Shown here: positions 24,731-33,104 of the stretch, piece by piece
Position numbering within the stretch: position 1 is the first letter of the stretch
How the letters are laid out: each line of letters opens with the position of its first letter
Source: Allokutzneria sp. NRRL B-24872
GTDB taxonomy: Bacteria; Actinomycetota; Actinomycetes; Mycobacteriales; Pseudonocardiaceae
Assembly: GCF_002155965.1 (NCBI RefSeq)
Contig: NZ_MUMH01000010.1
Coordinates: 1-64,000 of the forward strand
DNA length: 64,000 nt
Direction of reading: 5' to 3'
Translations under genes and position numbers: made by a program
Notes under the pieces: model-generated
What the model saw: the letters and a program-made list of their open reading frames with translations, nothing else
The model's database searches: none
What the model was told of the DNA's origin: nothing

Positions 24731-25867
24731 TCAGCCCACGAGGGCGGCCAGCTGGCGCACGACGTCCACGGGCAGCGGACGTGCCGCGTTCTCCTCGCGG
24801 ACGCGCTCGCACGCCGCGCGGATGTCCTTGTCCTCCAACAGCTTCGCGAGGTGCGAAGCGTCGACGGCGGACTCCTCGATCCACATGCCGATGCCCGCCG
24901 CGCGCACCATCGCCGCGTTGTCGAACTGGTCGGCGCCGTGCGGGAGCAGCAGCTGCGGCACGCCGCGGGTCAGCGCGGTGAACGTGCTGCCCGAGCCGCC
25001 GTGGTGCACCACCGCGTCGCAGTTCTCCAGCAGCGCGTTGAGCGGAATCCACTCCGCCAGGCGCACGTTGTCCGGCAGCTCGCCGAGCTCGGAGACATCG
25101 CTCCCGCCGAGCGCGAAGACGAACTCCGCGTCCATTTCCTTTGCCGCGTCGACGATCTGCGCGAGCGCGCCGACGCCGTTGAGCCTGGTGACGACCGTGC
25201 CGAGGGTGACGCACACGCGCGGGCGCTCCCGCTTGGCGAGCAGCCAGTCCGGCAGCTTCCCGCCCGCGTTGTAGGCGACGTAGCGCATGGGCCAGCCGAT
25301 CTGCGGCGTGCCGAGGCTCTCCGTCGCAATGTCGATGATCGCCGCAGGTTCGGTCGGCCGGGTGACGCCGTGCCGGTCGTAGGCCTCGGTGTGCTTGGCG
25401 TAGAGCGCCACCTCGTGGGTGCCGCGCGCGCCGCCGAAGTTGTGCTGCACGGCGGGGATGCCGAGCTTGGCGGCGACGAACGGCCCCGCCGAGTCCATCT
25501 GCTCGAAGACCACCAGATCCGGTCGCCACCCCTGCGCCGCATCGAGCATGCCCTCGGTGAGCTGATCACCGAGCGCCGCGAACCGCTCAGCAACGACATC
25601 CGCCGCCCTGGCCGGGTCCGACTTGAACAGCTCGCGCAACTGCCCCCAGTCCACGCTGCTGTCCTTCGAGGACTCCTGGAAGAACTTGTACACGTCCAAT
25701 CCCGGCGCCGCGTCCACCACCGCCAGCCCCGCCCGCGCCGACTGCTCCACCCCATCGGCCGTGGTGGCCACCAACACCTCGTGCCCCGCCGCCCGCAACG
25801 CCCAAGCCAGCGGAATCATCGGGAACAGATGCCCCAACCCCGGCGACGACGTAACCAAAACCCGCAC
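24731..25867 (-). CDS. Glycosyltransferase, UGT/macrolide glycosyltransferase family
   Basis: A 378-residue GT-B enzyme of family GT1. The N-terminus VRVLVTSSPGLGHLFPMIPLAWALRAAGHEV is typical of natural-product glycosyltransferases. The donor-binding signature VVHHGGSGSTFTALTRGVPQLLLPHGADQFDNA is near residues 285-320. The GTG at 25867 was chosen because AGGGAGGG lies just upstream; an ATG eight codons earlier is less likely. It stands alone without aglycone genes, so it may modify a xenobiotic or an endogenous lipid or antibiotic. Acceptor unknown. Confidence 0.9.
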   Translation of the reverse strand: MRVLVTSSPGLGHLFPMIPLAWALRAAGHEVLVATTADGVEQSARAGLAVVDAAPGLDVYKFFQESSKDSSVDWGQLRELFKSDPARAADVVAERFAALGDQLTEGMLDAAQGWRPDLVVFEQMDSAGPFVAAKLGIPAVQHNFGGARGTHEVALYAKHTEAYDRHGVTRPTEPAAIIDIATESLGTPQIGWPMRYVAYNAGGKLPDWLLAKRERPRVCVTLGTVVTRLNGVGALAQIVDAAKEMDAEFVFALGGSDVSELGELPDNVRLAEWIPLNALLENCDAVVHHGGSGSTFTALTRGVPQLLLPHGADQFDNAAMVRAAGIGMWIEESAVDASHLAKLLEDKDIRAACERVREENAARPLPVDVVRQLAALVG

Positions 25868-26383
25868 AACACCCTCCCTGAACCACTTCACCTCCCCCCA
25901 TCAACCCACACCCCAAGACTCTCAGCAACAAAGATATTCAAAACCCGACATAACGCACCCAACGCACCCAACGAGGGAGCGAGCACCAGCGAGCAACCCG
26001 CCGCAACCCGGCTGGGTCAGAGGACACCGAACCGTGGGGGGCTTGGGGGGTTCGACCCCACACACAAAGGACGACGACCCGGCAAAGGCGCGCAGCGCCG
26101 AGCACACGGGTGCTGAGGAGGCGGCCTGCTCGACCAGCCTGGGGGTTACCGGGAGCAGGCCGCCGCTGGGGAGTTTACGCGGTGTCCACGTGGGTGGTCG
26201 CAACACCTAGGACACTTTTGATCAGGGGCACCCGGGCGGCGGGGGCCGATTGGGGCAACAGGGTGATTTTGCCGGGGCTGGCCTGTACGCGTGGCCGCTC
26301 GCCGCCGATGTCTTGCCAGTGACCGAGCCGGGGTGTTCGTACGTGGTGGTTCGGTCGGCGCCGCGCGATGATCCGGGCCCGCC
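25868..26383. other. Long intergenic region, no gene recognised
   Basis: 516 bases. The first part (to about 25980) is less GC-rich and carries the glycosyltransferase leader and a short ACGCACCCA direct repeat. A hairpin is at 26120-26131 / 26153-26164 (GGCGGCCTGCTC with GAGCAGGCCGCC, 21-base loop). On the minus strand 26180-26210 reads GTGTTGCGACCACCC then GTGGACACCGC, faintly like sequence found beside IS3/IS481 transposase genes, but no transposase, second end or target duplication is seen. Confidence 0.4.
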
Positions 26384-26590
26384 GTGAACGACCAGCGCTG
26401 GTGGGTGGATTGCGGGGACCCTTTTGGCAGGGACCGTTCGGTGACCGTGCTCGTCGAGGAGGACCTGGTGCTGGTGGTCGCTCCTCCTGGCGGGACCGCG
26501 GTTCTTTCAGCGCAGCAGACGCATCGATTGCACCGGATGCTCGGGACCGCCAGTGACGCTGCGGCCGAGTCCGGGGACCCGAGAGGATGA
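26384..26590 (+). CDS. Small protein of unknown function
   Basis: A 68-residue protein starting at GTG 26384 ([41 protein letters not shown]). No known domain; the pattern is one short beta-rich domain and a C-terminal helix. No clear ribosome-binding site. It overlaps the next gene by four bases (ATGA), which supports both being real and translated together. Confidence 0.6.
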   Translation: MNDQRWWVDCGDPFGRDRSVTVLVEEDLVLVVAPPGGTAVLSAQQTHRLHRMLGTASDAAAESGDPRG

Positions 26591-27207
26591 CGCCGATGGA
26601 AGACCCGATGCGCCAGGCGGTGCTGATGCGGCTGGCGATGTTGGACCAGGCCGCTGAGAGCGGGGACGCTTCCGCGTTGCTGCCGCTTGCGCGTGCCGAG
26701 CTCCAGCGGTTGGCGGAGGGGTGGCGGTTGTTGTTGACCGTGCACCAGCGGGATCAGGACGGCCGGTGCCGCGCGTGTCCTTCTGGTCTGCGCAGGCGCC
26801 GCTGGCCGTGCCAGGTGTGGTTGATGGCGCACCGGCATCTGATCGGTGATGGGACGACGCACCGGGAGCGGCGGGCTTCGGTCCGCAATCCGTTCACGCG
26901 GCGGTTGCGCGCGGTGGGCGGGATCAGCGATGTCGATGTGATCAGTGAGCAGGACCCCAGGGAGACCAGCGGAGTGGGAGAGGTCGAGTTGATCGGTGTG
27001 GTGAGGGACATGCGCCCGGCGGATTCCGTGCGCGCGGAGGAGGACTTCCGCGCGGTGGAGACCGTGGCGGCGGTCGAGATCACCGGCCCGATCCCGGCGG
27101 TGCCCGCCGAGACTCCTGCGGAGACCACCACCGAGATCCCGGTGATCCCCGCAGATCCACCCGCCTCGATCTTGGACGCCAAGCCCAAGCACGCCCTCAA
27201 CGACTAG
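26587..27207 (+). CDS. Protein of unknown function with Cys/His cluster
   Basis: A 206-residue protein. The N-terminal helical part is followed by [35 protein letters not shown] (about 58-92), three cysteines and two histidines that could bind zinc. The rest is acidic and low-complexity, with a Pro/Glu/Thr-rich tail (about 150-195). It is coupled to the small gene upstream. I recall similar pairs in other Pseudonocardiaceae, but I know no function. Confidence 0.65.
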   Translation: MTPMEDPMRQAVLMRLAMLDQAAESGDASALLPLARAELQRLAEGWRLLLTVHQRDQDGRCRACPSGLRRRRWPCQVWLMAHRHLIGDGTTHRERRASVRNPFTRRLRAVGGISDVDVISEQDPRETSGVGEVELIGVVRDMRPADSVRAEEDFRAVETVAAVEITGPIPAVPAETPAETTTEIPVIPADPPASILDAKPKHALND

Positions 27208-27219
27208 CCCCGCCGTCCC

Positions 27220-27286
27220 TTCGCGTTCTGGCAACGCGCTGCGATGTGGGAGCGCTCCATCTCGCGTTTCGTTGCCACAACGCGAA
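27220..27286. repeat. Hairpin element, copy 2
   Basis: Arms TTCGCGTTCTGGCAACG (27220-27236) and CGTTGCCACAACGCGAA (27270-27286) pair over 17 positions with one mismatch around a 33-base loop that contains the palindrome GGAGCGCTCC. The arms match copy 3 (50599-50669) closely; the core matches copy 1 (5197-5259). It lies in the short gap before the ABC ATPase gene. Confidence 0.75.
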
Positions 27287-27355
27287 GTGCGGGGCGTGAT
27301 GGGGCAGGATGGCCGGGTCTCCCGGTTCACGAGGCCGGGTCGCGAGGAGCTTCAC

Positions 27356-28312
27356 GTGGAGGGACGCGTGCACGACGGCACTGGCCGGATCGTGGTGCAG
27401 GACCTGACCAAGCGGTTCGGGCCCGTCACCGCGGTGCAAGACCTCAGCTTCACCGTCGAGCCGGGTTCGGTGACCGGGTTCCTGGGGCCGAACGGGGCTG
27501 GCAAGACCACCACGCTGCGCATGCTGCTGGGTCTGGTCCGGCCGACCTCGGGCAGCACGACGATCAACGGCCTGCCGTTCGAGCGGCTGGGCAATCCGGC
27601 GACGGTGGTCGGCGCGGTGCTGGAGGCGCAGAGCTTCCACCCGACCCGATCGGCCCGCGCGCACCTGCGTTGCTACGCCGCGGCGGCCGGGTTGCCGGAC
27701 GAGCGGGTGGAGCAGGTGCTGACGCTGGTGGGCCTGGCGACGGCGGCGAACCGGCGGGCCGGGGAGTTCTCGCTGGGCATGCGGCAGCGGCTGGCGCTGG
27801 GCACGGCGCTGCTCGGCGATCCGCAGGTGCTCGTGCTCGACGAGCCCTCGAACGGGCTGGACCCCGAGGGCATCGCGTGGCTGCGGACGTTCATGCGCAC
27901 CTTCGCGCGCGGCGGGCGCACGGTGCTGGTCTCCAGCCACCTGCTGGCCGAGGTCGAGCAGACCGTGGACCAGGTCGTGATCATCAGTGGTGGCCGGACC
28001 CGCTACCAGGGGCCGCTGGAGGACCTGCGCCGGTCCCAGCGCAGCCGCGTGCTGGTGCAGCCAGCTGACGCGCACGCGCTGGTCGCGGCGCTGGCCGAGG
28101 CCGGGCTGACCGACGTGGAGACGCTGGAGGACGGCAGGCTGGGCGTGACCGGCTCGCACACCAAGCAGGTCGCGGACATCGCGTTGGCCGCTGGCGTGGC
28201 GATCTACGGCATGCAGGAGGAGCAGGCCGATCTGGAGCGGATGTTCCTCCAGCTCACCACCGGTGAGCCGGGCCAGGGCCATGCGGGCGGATTCGGGGGC
28301 GGTGCGGCGTGA
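27356..28312 (+). CDS. ABC transporter ATP-binding protein (ABC-2 type)
   Basis: A 318-residue ATPase. Walker A GPNGAGKTTTLR, signature FSLGMRQRLALG, Walker B VLVLDEPSNGLDPEG, H-loop SSHLLAEVE. The GTG at 27356 is preferred because GAGGAG lies six bases upstream; ATG 27299 is an alternative. The C-terminal domain is the usual ABC-2 extension. It overlaps the permease at 28309. Substrate unknown. Confidence 0.9.
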   Translation: MEGRVHDGTGRIVVQDLTKRFGPVTAVQDLSFTVEPGSVTGFLGPNGAGKTTTLRMLLGLVRPTSGSTTINGLPFERLGNPATVVGAVLEAQSFHPTRSARAHLRCYAAAAGLPDERVEQVLTLVGLATAANRRAGEFSLGMRQRLALGTALLGDPQVLVLDEPSNGLDPEGIAWLRTFMRTFARGGRTVLVSSHLLAEVEQTVDQVVIISGGRTRYQGPLEDLRRSQRSRVLVQPADAHALVAALAEAGLTDVETLEDGRLGVTGSHTKQVADIALAAGVAIYGMQEEQADLERMFLQLTTGEPGQGHAGGFGGGAA

Positions 28313-29145
28313 ACGGCCTGGTGAAGGCGGAGTTCCGCAAGATCTTCTCCACCAACCTGTGGTGGGGTCTGCTCATCCCCGGCGCGCTGATCACGCTGGG
28401 CTTCGCGGCGGGCGGGGCGTGGATCGGCTCGCTGGGCGCGCAGGTCCGCGACATCGACGAGCAGGTCCCGTTGGCGTTGCCGCTGTTCGCCAGCGGGATG
28501 ACCTTCGGCACCCTGTTCTCCGCGCTGGTCGGTGTGCTCGGGGTGACCGGCGAGTACCGGCACCGCACCATCACCACCACCTACCTCACCGCGGGTTCGC
28601 GGGATTCCGTGCTCGTCGCGAAGCTCGTCGCGTACGCGGGCCTCGGTGCGATCTACGGCGTCGCCTCGGCCCTGTTCGGCTCGCTCGGGGCGATCCTCGG
28701 CTCCGGCGGCGAGGGCTTCCCGAGCGCGGTGTCGTGGCTGGCCGTCTGCGCCGTCGGGGTGGTCTCGTCGGTGCTGTGGTCGATGTTCGGGGTCGGGCTC
28801 GGCGCGCTCGTCGGCAACCAGTTGGGCGCGGTGCTCGGCCTGCTGCTCTACACGCAGGTGGTCGAGGGCGTGCTCGCCGGAATCCTGCGGAGCAACGGGG
28901 CCGAGGAGGTCCCGCCGTTCCTGCCCTACAGCGCGGGCAGCGACATGACCATGGACCTCGCGCTGAACCTGTTCTTCGGTGATCTGCCGGAGCGGCTGGC
29001 CAGCTCTCCGCTGGTGGCGCCGCTGCGGCAGGGGATCACCGAGGCCGCGCCGATCTGGTGGGCGAGCGCGCTGATCTTCCTGGGCTACGCGCTCGTGATG
29101 GTGCTGGCCGGTTCGCTGGCGGGCAAGCAGCGCGACATCACGTGA
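28309..29145 (+). CDS. ABC transporter permease (ABC-2 type)
   Basis: A 278-residue membrane protein with six predicted helices. The N-terminal VKAEFRKIFSTNLWWGLLIPGALITLG and the loop GVLGVTGEYRHRTITTTYLTAG are typical of ABC-2 permeases. It starts with GTG overlapping the ATPase stop. It forms a two-gene exporter; the fused exporter gene follows 58 bases later and could be in the same transcript. Confidence 0.88.
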   Translation: MNGLVKAEFRKIFSTNLWWGLLIPGALITLGFAAGGAWIGSLGAQVRDIDEQVPLALPLFASGMTFGTLFSALVGVLGVTGEYRHRTITTTYLTAGSRDSVLVAKLVAYAGLGAIYGVASALFGSLGAILGSGGEGFPSAVSWLAVCAVGVVSSVLWSMFGVGLGALVGNQLGAVLGLLLYTQVVEGVLAGILRSNGAEEVPPFLPYSAGSDMTMDLALNLFFGDLPERLASSPLVAPLRQGITEAAPIWWASALIFLGYALVMVLAGSLAGKQRDIT

Positions 29146-29203
29146 CCAAGCCCTCTTCACGCTGTCCCCGGCCGCTGTCAGGGGTCGGAACTAGCCTGGC
29201 GAC

Positions 29204-32200
29204 GTGTCCGAGAACCCCGGTTGGATTCGCCGTGTCAGCGCGGCGAGCTGGCGGCACCGCCGCATCGTGCTCGCCGCGTTCGGCGCGTCCGCGCTCGGCG
29301 TCGGCCTCCAGGCGGCCGTCCCGCTGCTGACCAGAACGGCCGTTGACGACGCGGTCGCGGGCCACACCGACAACCTCGGCTGGCTGGTCGGCCTGCTCGT
29401 CGGGCTGGCCGTGCTCGCGTTCGCCAGCGCGTTCGTCCGCCGCTACCAGGGCGGCAAGCTCGCCCTGAACGTGCAGCACGACATGCGGCGCGAGGTCTTC
29501 GCGTCGGTGCAGCGGCTGGACGGCGGCAGTCAGGACGCGATGCGCACCGGGCAGATCGTGTCGCGGGCGATCACCGATCTCCAGCTGGTGCAGTCGGTGC
29601 TGATGATGCTGCCGCTGGTGACCGGGCAGCTGGTGTTCTCGGTGGTGGCGCTGGGCGCGATGCTCTGGCTCTCGCCGTTGCTGACCGCGGTCGCGCTCGT
29701 GGTGCTGCCCGCCGTGGTGATCGTCGGGATGCGCACGCGCACGGTGCTGTTCCCCGCGACGTGGTCGGCTCAGCAGCGCGCGGCGGACATCGCGCAGCAC
29801 GTCGAGGAGACCGTCACCGGCGTCCGGGTGGTCAAGGGCTTCGGGCAGGAGGCGCGCGAGATCGCGAGCCTGGAGGCGGCGGCCAAACGGCTGTTCGCGG
29901 AGCGGATGCGCGCGGCCCGGCTGACCGCGCCGCCGACCGCGCTGATGGCGGCGCTGCCCGTGCTCGGCCAGGTCGCCGTCCTCGGGCTCGGCGGGGTGCT
30001 CGCGATGAACGGCCAGATCAGTCTGGGCACGTTCCTGGCCTTCGCCACCTACATCGCCGGGCTCGTCGGTCCCGCCCGACTGCTGGCCACCTTCCTGGTC
30101 ACCGCGCAGCTCACGCGCGCGGGTGTGGAGCGGGTCTACGAGCTGATCGACTCGCAGCCGGAGGTCCGTGAGGACCCCGACGCCGTCGACGTGCCGGACG
30201 GGCCGCTCGCGGTGGAGCTGGCGGACGTGCGGTTCGGCTACACGCGCAGCGAACCGGTGCTGGACGGGGTGTCGCTGCGCGTCGAACCCGGCGAGACGCT
30301 GGCGCTCGTCGGCACCGCGGGCTCCGGGAAGTCCACGGTTTCCCTTCTGCTGCCCAGGTTCTACGACGTCCAGGACGGTTCGATCCGGCTCGGCGGCACC
30401 GATGTGCGGCAGCTGCGGACGGCTTCGCTGCGCGGCGCCATCGGCGTGGTCTTCGAGGAGGCGTTCCTCTTCTCCGACACGGTGCGCGCGAACATCGCCT
30501 ACGGCAGGCCGGACGCCACCGACGACGAGGTGCGCTCCGCCGCGAAGGCAGCGGAGGCGCACGACTTCATCGCCGCGCTGCCCGACGGCTACGACTCCGT
30601 GGTCGGCGAGCGCGGACTCACACTTTCGGGTGGCCAGCGGCAGCGCGTCGCCCTGGCGCGGGCGCTGCTGTCCGATCCGCGAGTGCTGCTGCTCGACGAC
30701 GCGACGTCGGCCGTGGACGCGACGACCGAGGCGGCGATCCACGCGACGCTGCGCGCGGTCACCGAGTCCAGGACCACCGTGCTGATCGCGCACCGCCGCT
30801 CGACGCTCGCGCTCGCCGACCGGATCGCGGTGCTCGACCAAGGACGGCTGGTCGACGTCGGCACGCGCGCGGAGCTGCACGAGCGGTGCACGCTGTTCCG
30901 CTCCCTGCTCGCCGGTCCCGGCGACGCGATCGAGGACGTCACCGAGCCGATCGCCGCCGACTCCCCCGGCGCGGATGGCGTGACCGCCGCGTTGTGGCCG
31001 GTCGAAGCGGCAAAAAACGCAACGACCAGATCGGTCGCAGAGGACATCCACGGCGCGGGTGGTGGCACCGACGCCGGCGAGATCGGCGCGATGCCACCGA
31101 CCCCGGAGCTGCTCGCGCAGGTCGAGGCGCTGCGACCGGCCACCGACTCCCCCAGGCTGGGCGACACCGACGCGCGCGCCGCCGACCCCGGCTTCCGGCT
31201 CCGCCGGGTGCTGCGCGTGGTGCGGTGGCCGTTGGTGCTCGCGACCCTCGGGGTGGCGATCGACGCGCTGTCCTCGATCGCACTGCCGACGCTGTTCCGC
31301 TACGGCATCGACAACGGCGTCACCGCAAACGCGGGCGGACCGTTGTGGACCGCGACGGTGATCGGAGTGGCTCTGGTCGCTCTGGCCGCCCTCGTGCTCG
31401 CCGCCCAGACCGTGGTCACCGCGCGCACCGGCGAGACGGTGCTCTACCTGTTGCGGGTGCGCAGCTTCGCCCACCTGCAACGACTCGGGCTCGACTACTA
31501 CGAGCGCGAGCTGGCCGGGCGGATCATGACCAGGATGACCACCGACGTCGACGCGCTGTCGACGTTCTTGCAGACCGGGCTCGCCACGGCCGTGGTCAGC
31601 GTGCTCACCGTCGTGGGCATCTCGGTGGCGCTGATCCTCACCGATCCGGGGCTGGCCCTCGTCGCGCTCGCCGTGCTGCCCGTGCTCGTGGTCGCCACCC
31701 TGATCTTCCGCAAGCTCTCCTCCTCCGCGTACGCCGAGGCCAGGGAACGGGTCAGCGCGGTCAACGCCGACCTCCAGGAGAACGTCTCCGGCCTGCGCGT
31801 CTCCCAGGCGTACACCCGCGAAGAGCGCTCGGCCGAGGCGTTCGCCGAACGCAGCGACGCCTACCGGCGCTCCCGGATGCGGGCTCAGCGCTACATCGCG
31901 ACCTACTTCCCGTTCGTCACGATGCTGTCCGACCTGGCGCACGCGGCGGTGCTCGCGGTGGGCGCGCACCGGGTCGCCACCGACGGGCTCACCCCGGGTG
32001 TGCTGCTGGCCTTCCTGCTGTACCTGACGTTGTTCTTCTCGCCGATCCAGCAGCTGTCGAGCGTCTTCGACGGCTACCAGCAGGCCAAGATCGGTCTGCA
32101 GCGCATCGGCGAGCTGCTGCGCACCCCGACCTCCGTCCCGACCGCCGCGCACCCGCGCGAGGTGCCGTCGCGGCTGCGCGGTGAGGTCGAGCTGCGCGAC

Positions 32201-32938
32201 GTCAGCTTCAGCTACGCGGGCACGTCGACACCCGCGCTGTCCGGGATCTCACTGCGCGTCAGCCCCGGGGAGACCATCGCGCTGGTCGGGACAACGGGTG
32301 CGGGCAAGTCGACGCTGGTCAAGTTGATCGCGCGGTTCTACGACGCCACCGAGGGCACCGTTCTGGCGGACGGCGTCGACGTGCGCGAGTACGACCTGGC
32401 GGGCTACCGGAGCAGGCTCGGCGTGGTGCCGCAGGAAGCGCACCTGTTCACCGGCAGCGTGGCGGACAACATCGGCTACGGCCGTCCGGACGCGGGGCCC
32501 GCCGAGGTCGAGGCGGCCGTGCGGCGGGTCGGGGCGCTGCCGATGGTCGCGCGGCTTCGGCACGGCTTCCACCAGGAGGTCGGCGAGCGCGGTCAGGGGC
32601 TCTCCGCCGGGCAGCGCCAGCTCGTGGCGCTGGCCCGGGCCGAGCTGGTCGACCCCGACGTGGTGCTGCTGGACGAGGCGACCGCCGCGCTCGACCCGGC
32701 GACCGAGGCCACAGTTTTGGCCGCGACCGAAGATCTGAGCAAGAACACGGGAGATCTGTCGCTGCCCCGTCGAACGACATTCGTGGTCGCGCACCGGTTG
32801 GCGACGGCCGCGCGGGCGGACCGCGTCGTGGTGCTCGATCACGGACGCGTGGCCGAGGTGGGCACGCACGCGGAGCTGCTTCGCGCGGATGGGGCATATG
32901 CCCGCCTGTGGAGGGCGGGCGCGGCCGGTCAAGCTTGA
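29204..32938 (+). CDS. Fused ABC exporter (two complete half-transporters)
   Basis: A 1244-residue protein with the order membrane domain, ATPase, membrane domain, ATPase, comparable to M. tuberculosis Rv0194 (multidrug exporter). ATPase 1: Walker A GTAGSGKST (370-378), signature LSGGQ (474-478), Walker B ending in Asp498-Asp499 where a Glu is usual, and a Q-loop reading VVFEEAFLF with Glu in the Gln place. ATPase 2: Walker A GTTGAGKST (1029-1037), signature LSAGQ (1133-1137), normal Asp1157-Glu1158. The weak Walker B of domain 1 and the altered signature of domain 2 meet in one nucleotide site, so the protein has one canonical and one degenerate site, as in heterodimeric exporters. Confidence 0.93.
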   Translation: MSENPGWIRRVSAASWRHRRIVLAAFGASALGVGLQAAVPLLTRTAVDDAVAGHTDNLGWLVGLLVGLAVLAFASAFVRRYQGGKLALNVQHDMRREVFASVQRLDGGSQDAMRTGQIVSRAITDLQLVQSVLMMLPLVTGQLVFSVVALGAMLWLSPLLTAVALVVLPAVVIVGMRTRTVLFPATWSAQQRAADIAQHVEETVTGVRVVKGFGQEAREIASLEAAAKRLFAERMRAARLTAPPTALMAALPVLGQVAVLGLGGVLAMNGQISLGTFLAFATYIAGLVGPARLLATFLVTAQLTRAGVERVYELIDSQPEVREDPDAVDVPDGPLAVELADVRFGYTRSEPVLDGVSLRVEPGETLALVGTAGSGKSTVSLLLPRFYDVQDGSIRLGGTDVRQLRTASLRGAIGVVFEEAFLFSDTVRANIAYGRPDATDDEVRSAAKAAEAHDFIAALPDGYDSVVGERGLTLSGGQRQRVALARALLSDPRVLLLDDATSAVDATTEAAIHATLRAVTESRTTVLIAHRRSTLALADRIAVLDQGRLVDVGTRAELHERCTLFRSLLAGPGDAIEDVTEPIAADSPGADGVTAALWPVEAAKNATTRSVAEDIHGAGGGTDAGEIGAMPPTPELLAQVEALRPATDSPRLGDTDARAADPGFRLRRVLRVVRWPLVLATLGVAIDALSSIALPTLFRYGIDNGVTANAGGPLWTATVIGVALVALAALVLAAQTVVTARTGETVLYLLRVRSFAHLQRLGLDYYERELAGRIMTRMTTDVDALSTFLQTGLATAVVSVLTVVGISVALILTDPGLALVALAVLPVLVVATLIFRKLSSSAYAEARERVSAVNADLQENVSGLRVSQAYTREERSAEAFAERSDAYRRSRMRAQRYIATYFPFVTMLSDLAHAAVLAVGAHRVATDGLTPGVLLAFLLYLTLFFSPIQQLSSVFDGYQQAKIGLQRIGELLRTPTSVPTAAHPREVPSRLRGEVELRDVSFSYAGTSTPALSGISLRVSPGETIALVGTTGAGKSTLVKLIARFYDATEGTVLADGVDVREYDLAGYRSRLGVVPQEAHLFTGSVADNIGYGRPDAGPAEVEAAVRRVGALPMVARLRHGFHQEVGERGQGLSAGQRQLVALARAELVDPDVVLLDEATAALDPATEATVLAATEDLSKNTGDLSLPRRTTFVVAHRLATAARADRVVVLDHGRVAEVGTHAELLRADGAYARLWRAGAAGQA

Positions 32939-33104
32939 GGAAGCCTTGAGGCTCCTACACTTCGGAATCGATCAGGTAAACGATTCTGTGAGCCAGACCT
33001 CACCCAAGGAGCACCGCCGTGTACCACCCGCGCGACGCGGAGGGCTAGCCTTGGCGACACCTGTATCTGTACCCCGAGCAGATGGATAGAGGCGAGCAGC
33101 GGCC

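Noticed and set aside
26180-26215. Insertion-sequence end (GTGTTGCGACCACCC-like sequence)
   Set aside because: Only a loose resemblance to the DNA next to IS3/IS481 transposases. No transposase remnant, matching end or target duplication could be found.
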